Counted from the stretch's first letter, positions 30,113-42,806 are shown. The stretch: 64,000 nt of DNA from Brachionus manjavacas (GCA_019054805.1 JAHQIY010000002.1:6262001-6326000); one strand, 5' to 3'. Numbers and translations: made by a program. Notes: generated by a model not told the origin, from the letters alone.

Positions 30113-32952
30113 TGTATGATTGAAATTAAAATCTCTATAAATAAAATAATAAAACAAAATGAGACTAAATGAAAGCTAAAAGAAATTATATATGCATACT
30201 TTATAAAAAGATTTTCTTTAGATCAAGCATTTAATTTGATTTTATTCAACATATTAGAATGATGACTTTTAGTTTCGATTAAATTACTGTAGTAAAATCT
30301 TCATTTAAAAAATCTGGTAATTTCTAGAAATGTAAATTGACGAATTATCTTGTTTTAAAAAAATGAATTAAATAATTTTGAACAAGAATTATTTAGCAAA
30401 TGCGATGACCAAAAAAGATGGGTTAGAAGCTCAGTAAAAGTTTAGTAAATTCGCAGTAAATTTATTCTACTTAAATAAACAAGGTTTTGCGAGACATTTA
30501 AATTTTTTAAACTATTTATAAAATTAAAGTAAAATTACACTATTTACTAATTTTGATGAATAATATTTTTGGTCAAAAGCCGAAACTAAATAGGAAAAAA
30601 AGATCAAAGCTTGGGATGCAACACAGCGTCTTTCATCAAATAAAAGAAGCTTGCTTTTATTTACTTTTATTTGAGATGTTTTTCTTTAAAAAAATGTGTC
30701 TCGTTTAACTGAAAATTAACAGTCATTAGTCATGTAATATATTTTCTTGTTTCTAAAAGAAGAAAAAATTGGATAACTTTCTTTTTTTAGAGTCACATTT
30801 TTTGAGAAAATTTTCGAATTGAAATAACCCTTTGATGACCCAACTTTCTTGTATTTGATCAAATAAGGCAATTAGCCTTATTTATTTATTTGTAAATCTC
30901 TACCGAGCTAATGCTCCTTCAGAATAAAAACATATAAAATAAAAATAAATAAAATTAAAAAAAAAGGATTAAATAATGGAAAAAAAATTAATTAGCCTTT
31001 TTTTAATTAAGGTATTTTTAATAAAGAGAATTGAACCAAATCTGAAATTTTGGTGTTGAAACAAAATCATTTAGTAAAATTAGTGATAAAATCAGAAACT
31101 ACAGTTAATAGAAATTAATTCTTATTAAAACCTTGCATAGAAATTGTATGGATCGTGAACATCAAGAATTAATCAAAGGATTTACAAAGAATATGGAAAA
31201 AATCACAATTATTAGATATTTTTTTAATTTTATTCGTTTGCAATTTCATTTTTTAATGAATTATTTATTATATTATTTCTCTTACTTTGTGAGAGAAATT
31301 ATAAAAATAGTATTATACTATTTTCTAAAATGTAAAAATTTACCGCTATAATTTTAGATAATTGAAAATCTAAAAACAAAAAGCGTCTGCAAGACTCAGC
31401 AAAAAACAATTTCACATGCATATAATAACAAATTGCAGAAAGAGCAGCACTGTTTACAAAAAGTTTACAAAAATTTGTGATCATAATCATTTTCTTCAAA
31501 TTATCAAAAAATTAAATTATTAACTATAATTGAAATCTTTGATTACTCTAATTAATATGCATTTATTAATACCAGTTCTAGACATTATTTCTTTAGCTTA
31601 ACTCAATTCATTTATAAAAAATAATGCTCGTTTCACATAGATCTGCCATCTAAGGTATCTCCCGAAATTCATGAGAGAATTTTTATCAAATTTTGGGATC
31701 AAATACAGTTTTTTACGAGCTTTCATAATTTGTGGTTATATTAAATGGTTGTATGGTGGAAACAGGCTCAAACCTCGAAGTGCTAAAATAGGGTATTTTA
31801 GTTTTTTCACTTGTATGAGCATTCAAATATATCAAAAAGTCAAATCGACTATTGAGTCATATTCTCTAGCTCTTTAGGTAACTTGAGCGAGGGGTCTGGG
31901 ATCTTATAAAGTTATTTCAATCCTGAGATATTGGGCTTCAAATACAACATACTTTTAAAAGTGTCTAACTTTGCCTGTTATTTTCCAAAGAGACGGAATA
32001 TTCAAACATTATGAAACTTGGCGATTTTATGTATTTTTGGATCGATTCTATGATATCTGTTTTGTTATATTCCTCTAAAAAAAATTCAATTTTGGGTGGT
32101 TCATGTCCATTGTAAAAAAAAAAACGTAAAATTACGTAAAATGGTTAATATTTAATTTTGTTTAAAATCTTTGATCAATTTTGAATATTTGGAAAGATAA
32201 CCTGGAGGTTATAAATTGGTTTTAAGATTGGTTTATAATGAGCAATATTCATCAAGTGTTCTAAGAAGATGGATGGTTGAAGATATACCACATTTTTTGA
32301 CCGACTATCTATAAAAATCGCAATTAAATAATACAATAAATGCTTTTCGAACTAAGTTTTAAATTAGGTCCTTATTTTTTTAATTAATTTAAACATTGGG
32401 TTGAAAGGAAGGACTCCATTCAAAACTGACTGAGTTATTCTAATTTTATTTGAATAAAAATTTGTTAACTGGTCTTAGATTAGATTTTTTTAAAAATATT
32501 GGCTATAAATTGACAAAAATTTTTTTTTGAGATGGTCAGTTTGCTACCTAATTTATTATGAGGATTCAATTTTTAAAATACAAAGTAATAAAGTTATATA
32601 ACCAATCTAAATCGTATTAAAAAAATATAAAGATAAAAAAATTATTATTTACTTAAAAAAAAAATTAACTATAGACAAATTAATAAGCACTAAAATTTGA
32701 TAAATTGTAAAGCTTGTTCTAAAATAAAAAATTCAAAACAAATTTTAAATTTAAAAAAAGAATTCATTTATACATACCTTTGAATACAAAACCAAAAATA
32801 TAAATTCATAAAACACATGTGAACTAAAAAACTTAAAAATTCTCCTTTTTTCCTCTATTCACCTTTATTTCACTTTCAAATTGAAAGCAACCTAAACTTT
32901 CTAAACTAGAAGGATCTTGGGCTCATGTTTTTGTTTAGTTTTTATAGAAACC
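30113..32952. other. 2.8 kb spacer between Aurora kinase and POLR1A
   Basis: Divergent promoters for both genes must lie here. It contains a LINE or SINE tail at about 30876-30930 and a less A/T-biased, non-coding tract at about 31620-32160 that looks like part of an unidentified repeat. No protein-coding exon is supported. Confidence 0.45.
30876..30930 (-). repeat. LINE/SINE 3'-tail copy
   Basis: Minus-strand reading: ATTCTGAAGGAGCATTAGCT then CGGTAGAG and a (TAAA)n-like tail. It matches the plus-strand copy at 56666-56711 closely, so this is a dispersed repeat. Its tail is the kind left by target-primed insertion. Confidence 0.6.
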
Positions 32953-35900
32953 ATGCATGTTCTGCTAGATTACAATGCAAAATGTTCTCTATCAGGTCTT
33001 AATTTCGAATATTTCACTGCAAACGAAATCCACAAGTTAAGTGTCAAAGAACTGACCAAACCGCACGCATTAGACAAACTGCTAAATCCAGTACAGAACG
33101 GTCTGTATGACTTGGCACTCGGTCCGCTCGACAAGAACGATATTTGTTTGACATGCAGCCTCGACTACTTTCAGTGTCCTGGTCACTTTGGTCATATTGA
33201 CCTCGCTTTGCCTGTCTATAACCCAATATTTTTTAAAGAGTTGGTCAAACTAATTCGAAATGGATGTCTTTCGTGTCACAAATTCTTGACAACCAATCTA
33301 GAAAGGACATACTTTGTTGCCAGGATGAAAGTACTGGACCTAGGCTTGCCAGAAAAGCTCTATCTCGTGAATAATTTGTACTGGAAAATTGTAGGAGACA
33401 ACGATCCACGCTTGATCGATAACATCTCTTTCAGCAGTGATTTCAACGATTTGCTGTGTTTCATTGAGAAAAATGAGCCCGAGAACCAAACTACGCAGGC
33501 CAACAAAAATGTTTGTAAAGCCAGAATGGCAATTTTGAAAGAGTTCATCGATGGCAAAATGAAGGTCGTTGGCCAAACGTGTCCTAATTGTAGTCTACCC
33601 CTTCGGCAACTCAGAGCTGAGCATAACAGTAAGCTTTTTTTTTCCAAAGGAGTGTCAGCCAGAGTTTTGAAAAAGACCAAACACACGACCAAACTGGTGA
33701 ATGGTTCTGGAGAAGATGAGCTAGTGGACGAAATAGACAAATTAGACATCCAAATTGATGTTGAGGCCGCTGATGCATCTACTCCTAAAAAAGCCGCGGA
33801 TGACCGCCAGATAGACGAAGAGGAAAAAATTGAAAATTTAAGCAATCAAGCTTATTTAACTCCAATAGAGACAAGAAAGCATTTGAAAAAATTGTTCGAA
33901 AATGAATTAGAAATAATTGGTTATATGCTTGGCAGACATGAGCAAATAGTTGACCAAAGCGACATATTTTTTTTCGATTCTTTAATAGTACCACCATCAA
34001 AATATCGACCGATTTCCCAATTCAAAGAACAACGCTTTGAGAATGCCCAGACCATAATGTTATCCAAATGTTTGCAGCAAAATATTCTGATAAAAGAAAT
34101 ACTAATGGAAATAATTAGCAAAGAAAATATTGATGGTGATAAATTGATACATGATCCGGAAATATCGAGCTCAATAAACAAAAAGCTTGCCAGCAGCCAG
34201 GAACGCTTGCAAATCGCTTGGCTACAACTTCAACAATTAGTTAATAACTTATATGACTCGGATATGGACAAACTAAATTCGGACACACCAGCTGGTCTTA
34301 AGCAACTACTTGAAAAAAAAGAGGGTCTATTCAGAAAGCATATGATGGGGAAAAGAGTTAACTATGCCGGCAGATCGGTTATTTCACCTGATGTGTACAT
34401 TGGTGTAGATGAAATAGGCATACCGGAAATTTTTGCCAAAAAATTAACCTATCCACAACCAGTGAACGCTACCAACTTTTGGGAAATGAAACAGTTGGTT
34501 TTGAATGGGCCAGATGTGTACCCAGGCGCAAGTTTTGTCGAATACGGGAATGGTAATGTTATTCGCTTAAAGGGTAAGGACTATGAAAGTCGTCTTGCCA
34601 TTGCCAAACAATTGCTCACACCAGAGTCATCTGTGAATACCAATTTGGACTTGAAAATTGTTCATAGACACCTAAAAAATGGCGACGTTCTGCTATTCAA
34701 TCGTCAGCCTACTTTGCACAGACCTAGTGTGATGGCACACAAGGCTCGTGTGCTGCCCGGTGAAAAAACCCTGCGTATGCATTACTCGAACTGCAAAGCT
34801 TACAATGCTGACTTCGACGGCGACGAAATGAACGCACATTTGCCTCAAAATGAAATAGCCCGATCCGAAGCGTTAAATTTAATGCTAAGTCCCAAGCACT
34901 ATCTGGTACCAAAAGATGGTACTCCATTGGGTGGTCTAATCCATGATCATGTAGTGTCCGGTGTGGCATTGACTATCAAAGGACGATTTTTTAACAAGTC
35001 AGACTATCAAAATTTGGTTTATAATTCCTTTAATGATTTAACATCCAACATAAAACTATTGCCACCATCGATACTAAAACCAGTTCCACTTTGGACTGGT
35101 AAACAAGTGGTGAGTACTTTGTTGATTAATTTACTGCCGGTTGATGAAAAAGGAGCGCTGAATCTTGAGTCAAAATCGAAAATTTCCCCCAAAAGTTGGT
35201 TCCTGTTAGGCGATAAGCGTAAAATAAATTGGTCACGCGGTGAATTCAATAGTGACTTTATGCATGAATCGTATGTTTTGATTCGAAGTGGTAATTTATT
35301 GTCTGGCGTATTGGACAAGGCCCACTATGGTTCTTCTAGCTACAGTTTGGTCCATTGTTGCTATGAATTGTATGGTGGTTTGATTGCCGGACAATTGTTG
35401 ACATGCTTAGGTCGCTTGTTTACATCGTTCTTGCAGTTCAGAGGCTTCACATTGGGTGTAGAGGACATTATGCTAAATGAAGATCTGAAGCGCCCGATGA
35501 GCAAGATTGTGAAGAGAGCGCGAAAATGTGGTAATGAAGTTCTAGGTCAAGCATTCAATTCGCCTGATAGCACTTCTGATCAATTAAAGGCCCAATACCA
35601 AGCTATGCATTTGAATCCCGATGACTCTTTTATGAAAGAAATTGATTTGGCCTACAAAGGCAGTGTGGACAAATTTCAAAATGAGCTCACCTCCATTTGT
35701 TTTCCCAAAGGATTAATTAAAAAGTTTCCCCACAATAATCTACAGCTTATGATCCAGTCTGGCTCAAAAGGTTCTAGTGTAAATAGTATGCAAATGTCGT
35801 GTCTTTTGGGACAGCAAGAATTGGAGGGTAGAAGACCGAGACTTATGGCTAATGGAAATACGTTACCATCTTTTCTTCCCTATGATCCATCTCCGATCAG

Positions 35901-38900
35901 TGGTGGATTCATTTGCAACAGCTTTATGAGCGGCCTAACTCCGCAGGAGTACTTTTTTCATTGCATGGCTGGTAGAGAGGTAAAATGGTTAATTATATTT
36001 TTAATTGTTTGAGTTTCTGATGAAAAATAGTCAACAAAAAAAAAATTATTATTTAAAAAAATGTGCATCAATTTTGAAGAAATTTGAATGTTCAATGCAC
36101 TTCGCTTCATTTAAATCCTATTTTGATCTCTTTTAGACTTTTTCGGAATTAAATTTAAGTGGCAGGAAAAATTAATTTTTTTTTTTTTTTTTGAATTTTT
36201 AAATTTATTGTATTGTTAAAAAATTTTATCAATTCTATGGATAATTATTGACTAAATTTTTTAAAGGTCTTTAAACTCAAGTCATTGTTTTGTTTTTTAA
36301 AATTTTAGTCTTGACTTAAATCTTTTTAATATAACACGAATAATTTATTAATCATAAAAAAAATTAAATTTATGCTTTTGAAATATGAAAAATTGATTAA
36401 TAATTACCCGCATTACATTTCATTGTATTGGAAGAAAAAATATTAAGTTTTGTATTTCAAAAAATAAATTCTTTCTTACTCATATTAATATATTTTAATT
36501 TAATTTAATTATTTAATCGATCAGAAATTTAGAAATTAAAATAAAAAATAAAAAGTGATTTGATTATTATGATTAATAAATCAATTTTTATTTATAATTT
36601 CTCTTTTAAAAAAAACTTATATTTTAGGGCCTGGTCGATACTGCTGTAAAAACTAGTCGAAGTGGATATTTGCAAAGATGCTTAATAAAGCACTTGGAAG
36701 GTATTGTGGTCAATTATGATTTGACTGTGCGAGACAGTGATAGCTCAATCATTCAATTCCAATATGGAGAAGATAGTTTGGCAGTTGATAAAATACCATT
36801 TTTGAACGATAAACAATTTTCATTCCTAATCGACAACTCCTCCATTCTTACATCAGACCAGACAGAAATAGACCAAATCAACAAAATTTGTCACCATGAA
36901 GAAATATTTGAAAAAATAGAAAAAATAAAACAGTGGAAAAAATACGAGAAAGAACTGAATGGAGGTGATGCTACTGATGGAATGCGCTGGGGTCCATTCT
37001 TGAACTATTCCAAGTTGAAGTCAACCGAAAACGAGGTAAAACAAAAACAATTCGAAGAACGAGTCAAATATTTAGTAAATGAATGGAAATCAATGAAAAA
37101 AGAAGATAAAAAAGTCTTTAAAAAAGGAAAATTTAAGCGTCGTTTACCGATTACTGTATTTCACAAACCAGACCGGTATTTGGGAGCCATATCTGAAAAA
37201 CTACAAGAATGCATCGACAACTATATTTCCAAAAATCATTCAAAATTTAGTGATGACTCTCAATACTGCTCATTTTCATCTCTTTCTTACAACATGGACA
37301 AAGAAAAATTCAAGGAATTGATTTATTTGAAGTCGATCAAATCTTGTATCACTCCGGGTGACTCGGTCGGAATTTTAGCCGCTCAATCCATTGGTGAACC
37401 ATCCACTCAAATGACTCTAAACACATTTCACTTTGCTGGACGTGGAGACATGAATGTAACACTTGGTATTCCGCGATTGAGAGAAATTCTGATGGTAGCC
37501 AGCACTAACATTAAAACTCCAGCTATGACCATACCGGTATTTGATCACAAATTAGAACAAGCTGAATCTCTTAAGTCACATTTCTCACGAGTTCTCCTCT
37601 GGGACACCTTGCATAAAATAGAAATCGAGCAAAAGCTGGACCTGGACTTGGATATGACCAAGAAAAAAGTCTGGCTGACCAAAGTTAAATTCGAATTTCT
37701 TCCACAAGAAGACCTAAGATACAAAATTCAGACTCCAATAAAATTATATGAATTAATGACTTTTATAGAATTAAAATTTATCAAAAATCTGTGCATCTCT
37801 ATCAATAAAAAATACAATCAGATTTCGTCATCGAGTCTTTTGCATTCGAGCAAAGTGAGAGATAAATCCACTAAGAATTTTAAAAACATTCACGACCGGG
37901 ATGACGACAAGGAGAATGATGAGGAGAGTGAGGAAATAAATCATGATGTGATGGATTCGGGCGACTCTCTGGGAGAAAAGTTGATGAGCAAAATAAATGA
38001 TGAGCTTGAATATGAAGGCGAAGACCAGGAAAAAGATGAATTGAATGAGGAGAAAAATTCCGATGATGAAAATAATGAAGAAAAAGATGAACTAGACGAG
38101 GAAGATAATGAAATCGCTGACAAAATGGAAGTAAAAAAACTGAAAAAAACACGCCAAATCGACAACTATCGGGTACATAGGATTCTTGAGATAAGTGATT
38201 TAATATATGATTATAAATACGATTTTGAAAATATGCAATGGTGTGAAATTACATTTAAATTAGATGCTTTGAGACCAAGACTAGATTTGTATTCGGTAAT
38301 TCAAAAAGAAGCCAAACAAAGCTACATTGCCAAAGTAAATGGCATTAAACGCTGCTTTTTGAACAAGTCAACTTTACCAGAAGATGATGGTTGCTACAAA
38401 TTGATCACTGAGGGGTTAAATGTGGGCGAAGTTATAAGAAACGCAGATGTACTTGATGTGTCCAAGCTCTATATGAATGACATACATCTGATGGCCAATA
38501 CATTTGGTATTGAAGCTGCAGTTAAAGTTATCATAAATGTAAGATAAAAAAATTGAAAATAAATTTTTATAAAATACATAAAATTTATTTTAAAAAAGGA
38601 AATTAAGCAAGTCTTTGGTGCATATGGTATTAATGTGGACTATCGTCATTTGTCTCTGATCGCCGACTATATGACTTTTGAAGGTGTCTATAAGCCGTTT
38701 AATAGAATAGGAATTAAAACAAATTCGTCACCTTTGCAAAAAATGACCTTTGAAACATGTTTACAATTTTTCAAGGATGCATATCTATCCGGTAAAAATT
38801 ATCAAAATTTAATTCAAATATTTTCTTTTATTGAATATTTTTTTAAGGGCAATACGAAGATTTAAAATCTCCGTCGGCATGTATCGTCACTGGTCGAATG

Positions 38901-38948
38901 GTTTCATCAGGAACAGGAAAATTTGATTTATTAACTAAAATAGTTTGA
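32953..38948 (+). CDS. POLR1A: RNA polymerase I largest subunit (RPA1/A190)
   Basis: Catalytic subunit of the nucleolar polymerase that makes pre-rRNA. Exons 32953-35979, 36628-38538, 38599-38791 and 38848-38948 give 1,743 residues. The start ATG at 32953 ([11 protein letters not shown]) lies just after acceptor-like AGs. Landmarks: N-terminal zinc-binding clamp ([20 protein letters not shown]), a second Cys pair ([19 protein letters not shown]), [33 protein letters not shown], the magnesium site [12 protein letters not shown], the bridge-helix and funnel region [20 protein letters not shown] and [20 protein letters not shown], trigger-loop region [20 protein letters not shown], an acidic Glu/Asp insertion of about 90 residues at roughly 37900-38130 typical of Pol I, and the C-terminal [15 protein letters not shown]. 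Almost all coding sequence is in two large exons, separated by a 648-bp intron. Confidence 0.97.
35980..36627 (+). other. Large A/T-rich intron of POLR1A
   Basis: 648 bp, about ten times the usual intron here, bounded by GTAAAATG and TTTTAG. Conserved protein sequence MAGRE|GLVDTAV is restored exactly across it. No ORF or element is seen inside. Confidence 0.8.
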
Positions 38949-39186
38949 ATAAAATATTTGATAAAGAAATTATATTTATCATTAATTCAACTCAAAAAAA
39001 TGCTTTTTAAAATTCGAATTTCGAAATGAAAATCAAGAGAGTCTTTACTGTTTTGTCACCAAAAAAAGTTAAGAATTAGATATAAAATTATTGTTGAAAA
39101 TCAAAAATAGTATTTGATTTAATATTTTTTAATTAAAATTTAATTATATTTGTAAATAAAATTTAAAGCTTTAGGATAATTGAATA
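38949..39186. other. POLR1A 3' flank
   Basis: About 240 bp of A/T-rich spacer before the first Tc1-like end. Nothing else is recognised. Confidence 0.35.
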
Positions 39187-39535
39187 CAGTATGTCTAGAA
39201 AATTTAGAGCATTTATTTTTTTAATGAGAAGCCGTGTGGCTAGATAAAAAAAACAAAAATAATTATTTTTGCTTGAATTTTGTACAGAAAAATATTTTAT
39301 CGGAAAAGTACAAATCTACTCGCAAAAAAAAGAGAGGTTTATTTTTTATCAAAAAAAAAATGTCTACAAACTTAGAACATAGTGTTTTTTAACATTTAAA
39401 ATGACCGCCCTTAGCTTAAATACACTCAGCGACACGTTTTGGCATAGATTCAATCGTGTTTTTTACTATTTGGAACTTTCAATCATTCAACAAAAAGAAC
39501 GCTTTTTTGACAACGGACCCTTCTATTTACTCCCT
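39187..39535 (-). mobile_element. Truncated Tc1/mariner copy (one end plus transposase 3' end)
   Basis: Starts CAGTATGTCTAGAAAATTTA after a TA and runs colinearly with the longer copy that begins at 40449: GAAGCCGTGTGGCTAGATAA, TTATCGGAAAAGTACAAA, CTCAGCGACACGTTTTGGCA (the reverse complement of the transposase's C-terminal ECV/MPKRVAE region). Similarity ends at about 39530 within the transposase. No second terminal repeat follows, so the rest was lost. Confidence 0.75.
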
Positions 39536-40448
39536 TATAGGAAGGATTTTCTTTTTAGAATTTATATTTATAGCTTTAGAATAGACGTCCTTTTAATATT
39601 TTTTTGAATTTATTTGAAAAGTCATTATTTCTCTCCTTTTTGTCTCTTTAAAGTCAAAAAGAATGCTCTTTTTGTACTTTTTAGAAATTATTTTAGATCT
39701 AAGGTTAGAATAGATAAATAAATAATAAAGAGATACATATTGTAAAAAAATCTCTATTTAACACTTCTTTATAATCGAGTCTATAATAAATTTGAGCAAG
39801 ATTTTTTATATTTATTTTTTTTTTAGTAAAAAAAAATCCGAATCATTGAAAAATTTATAGCAAACCAATCTTCTTTCAGAAATTTCCAGTGCTTTGTTGG
39901 TATTATATGGTTGAATTCGGATAAAATGCAAAGAATTGTTAAAATTCTCATTTTGTTTCACCTTTTATTTAAAATAAACTTAAAAATATTATTTGGATTT
40001 GATTTTTATAGATATGAGCTGTTTCGTTTAAAAAAAATAAAAATAAAAAAAGCTTAATGCATAAAAATACAAAAGAAATAGATGTTGTATTCTCTTTAAA
40101 ATACAAAATAATTTTGAGGATTCTAATTTTCATAAAAAAAATCAATTTCTTTAATATCCTTATCAAAAGATTTAAAAACATATATTTTTTTCTATGGGAA
40201 TACATCAAATTTTTCTACTCCAGTTTAAATCCAGATAGATTAAGTTGTAAGTTCTTCAAAATTTGAGGAACCAAATGACCTATCATACAAAGCTTTTAAA
40301 TTTTCTTTAAAAATGCAAAATTTTCTGAATTATTTTAATTAATCTTGTTTAATTTAAATTTCAACAAATCAACTTTTCAAAAATTCAAAAATAAAATTTT
40401 TTGCCAGAAAAGTTGAATATATATATTTATATAATAATTTATGTTATA
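39536..40448. other. A/T-rich spacer between Tc1 copies
   Basis: About 900 bp with no coding support. Open frames here are low-complexity Phe/Lys/Ile stretches. Confidence 0.4.
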
Positions 40449-41642
40449 CAGTGTGTATAGAAAATTTAGAACATTTAAATTTTTTTTTGCAAGGTTTGTT
40501 TCTTGAAAGCCGTGCGGCTAAATAAAAAAATATTTATTTTTTTGAAATTTATTTAAAAAAAATTTTTTTATCGGAAAAGTACAAAAATTAGGATAGAAAA
40601 AAAATCGAAGTAAAAAAACCACAAAAAAAAAGGAGTGAAGTTTTTTAACATAAAAAATGTCTCCAAAATTTAGATTATTTTTTTTAACATGTAAAATGCG
40701 TACCCTTAGCTTTAACACACTCAGCGACACGTTTTGGCATAGATTCAATCATTTTTTTTACTACTTCACAAGGAACTTTCAACCATTCATCAAAAAGAAC
40801 GCTTTTTAAATGCTCTACTGGGGTAATTTTTGTATTGACCATTTTGTGGTCAATATATGACCATAAATTCTCTATTGGATTGAGATCAGGTGATCTTGGG
40901 CACCAGGGGAGAACTGTTATTTGTGCACTAGCGCCATCCTGCTGAAAAATCCAGTCTTGACTCTGTTCAAAAAATATCTCGGCTGATGGGAATAAGTTAT
41001 TTTCCATAGTGTCCATGTATACAAATTGATTAATTCTGCCTGTATAAATGGAGCAGCATCCAGTACCTTTATAATTAATACATCCCCAAATACCAACCGA
41101 ACCTCCACCATTTTGTAACTTTGGTAAACAAAACTTGGGTTGAAACTTTTCGTTTGCAAAACGTTTTACAAACACTCTAGATTTTCTGTTTAATACTTCG
41201 AACGATTTTTATGGAAAAAACGCCAAAATGGTACAACTCAATAAAATGACCGATTTTAAAATCCAAAAATAATAAATCAAACGTAAAAAGTGTGAAAAGT
41301 ATGAAAAGACATTCCAAGCATTTTGACAAAAAAAATGGCCAAGGATTGTCAAGGTGTGGTAGAATTTTAGGATAAAATAGTTGTTCTAAACTTTGTAGAC
41401 TATTTTTTTTGTTCAATTGTATCTGTTTCTTTTTAAATGGGTTCTGGAGTGTTCCGAAATTTTTTTTTTGAACAATCTATATATCAAAAGAAAGCTAATA
41501 AAATTATCTTTCAGATGGTATAGTTAACATTATATGTAAATTATATAAATTATATGTAAATCGATTTTAATTTTAGATTTTTATACCTTAAAATATTTTT
41601 TTAAATTTTTTTAGTAATGTTCTTAACTTTCTAGACATACTG
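40449..41642 (-). mobile_element. Tc1/mariner transposon with partial transposase
   Basis: Terminal inverted repeats CAGTGTGTATAGAAAATTTA (40449) and, at the right end, TTCTAGACATACTG-type sequence ending 41642. TA precedes the left end, but the right flank is TT, so the target duplication is not intact. Minus-strand frame 41175-40684 encodes the C-terminal half of a Tc1 transposase: GGGSVGIWGCINYKGTG, IYTGRINQFVYMDTMENNLF, IFQQDGASAQ, then CPRSPDLNPIENLWSYIDHK and a stop. Between FQQDGASAQ and the SPDLNPIENLW block about 10-15 residues including the HTA segment are missing, an internal deletion. The N-terminal half is not in an open frame. The element is inactive. Confidence 0.85.
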
Positions 41643-41752
41643 TTTTGTCATAATATTAAAACAAAGGAAAATATTAATATTTTCTATTACATGAATGAAT
41701 AGGCATATAATTATTACCTGTGTTTATTTTATGCAAAAAAAAAACTAAAATA

Positions 41753-42356
41753 CTGAATTTGGAACAAAATTTTTTATTCATTACTTTTTATTAGAAATAT
41801 AAAGTACTAATTATCTAAATAGAACAAAAAAATAAAAATAAAAACAGAATATATTTTTTAAGGACAAAAAAATCAAATTCTCTATCGAGGCATTTTTTAG
41901 CATCCTCCAAGGAGCGAAAACTGCAGAAAGGAAAATAACTTTTACCTTTTCCTCTAGTTTTTCCTTTAGTATTAGCTTCAAATGCCTGATCTTGAGATAT
42001 GTTATTAGGAATTTCTTCAATTACAGGAATTTTTTTTAATTCCCGAGTTATTTTAAAAATTCATTTATTTATTTGATTAACTATATCGAACTAGAGATAA
42101 GGCTACATTGGTTTATATAAAAATAAAATCAAAAGTGTTAATTTTATAAACAAAAAATGAAAGATAAAAATTTCAAAGTGGCAATTTTTTTGAACATTAT
42201 AGGATTAATTAATAAATAATTTAGGTTTTTTTGATTGTATAAGAGTTTCATTTCAATCAATAATGTATTTCTAAATTAAAATAGTGATCAATTCAAATGT
42301 AATTGACATTAATTACAAAAAAAAACTAAAATGTTTTAATTTTGTTCCTAATTCAG
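41753..42356. mobile_element. 604-bp element with inverted ends and TA flanks (non-autonomous, Tc1/mariner-like)
   Basis: Left end CTGAATTTGGAACAAAATTT at 41753 and right end AATTTTGTTCCTAATTCAG ending 42356 are inverted repeats. Similarity extends outward through TA into AAAACTAAAATA/TATTTTAGTTTT, so the repeats may be longer or the insertion palindromic. Minus-strand reading at about 42030-41860 gives KGKTRGKGKSYFPFCSFRSL then EDAKKCLDREFD, a peptide-like block with no stop, possibly a fragment of a captured or transposon-encoded protein. No transposase motif is seen. Confidence 0.55.
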
Positions 42357-42496
42357 TATTTTAGTTTTTAAATTGCATTTTATTGTTATTTAAGAATATT
42401 ATACGCGGAATGAATATCGATACATTCTTGATCTTGTTCATTAAACTTTGAAATTGTATTTTTTTTTTAAGTTTTAATGTGAATTTCAAGTTTTTG

Positions 42497-42642
42497 ACAA
42501 AACAAAATTTGGAATTCTAAATTATTACTTTATTAATAATAATTTATTAATAATAATTAATATTTAATTATTTTATTATTTATTAAATTAATTAATATTA
42601 ATAATTCTAAGTAATAATTTAGAATTCCAAATTTTGTTTTGT
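42497..42642. repeat. Perfect 32-bp inverted repeat enclosing an 82-bp A/T palindromic loop
   Basis: Arms 42497-42528 and 42611-42642 are exact reverse complements (core TTTGGAATTCTAAATTATTA). The loop is itself built of AATTAATATT-type palindromes. A further 12-bp inverted repeat (AATTAGCAAAAT, 42643-42654 and 42656-42667) abuts it. The layout fits a foldback or MITE-like insertion, or a cruciform-prone site. Confidence 0.8.
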
Positions 42643-42806
42643 AATTAGCAAAATGATTTTGCTAATTGCCTTTTTATTTATTATTTAAAATTTGAATACT
42701 AAATTTGGAATTTTTCGTATTTGAATTTTTAAACATTCCCATGATCTAAATTAAGAATTAATTCTAAAATTTTAAATCTAAAAGCATTAGTTTGGAATCT
42801 AAAAGG

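Noticed and set aside
32917-32952. POLR1A start at an upstream TTG
   Set aside because: Not an ATG, and the segment runs through acceptor-like AGs; the ATG at 32953 fits the family N-terminus.
37880-38165. Minus-strand open frames rich in Ser and Phe
   Set aside because: They are shadows of the acidic Glu/Asp stretch of POLR1A.
42792-42806. GST start at a TTG five codons upstream
   Set aside because: The ATG at 42807 gives the usual GST N-terminus with correct spacing to the catalytic Tyr.
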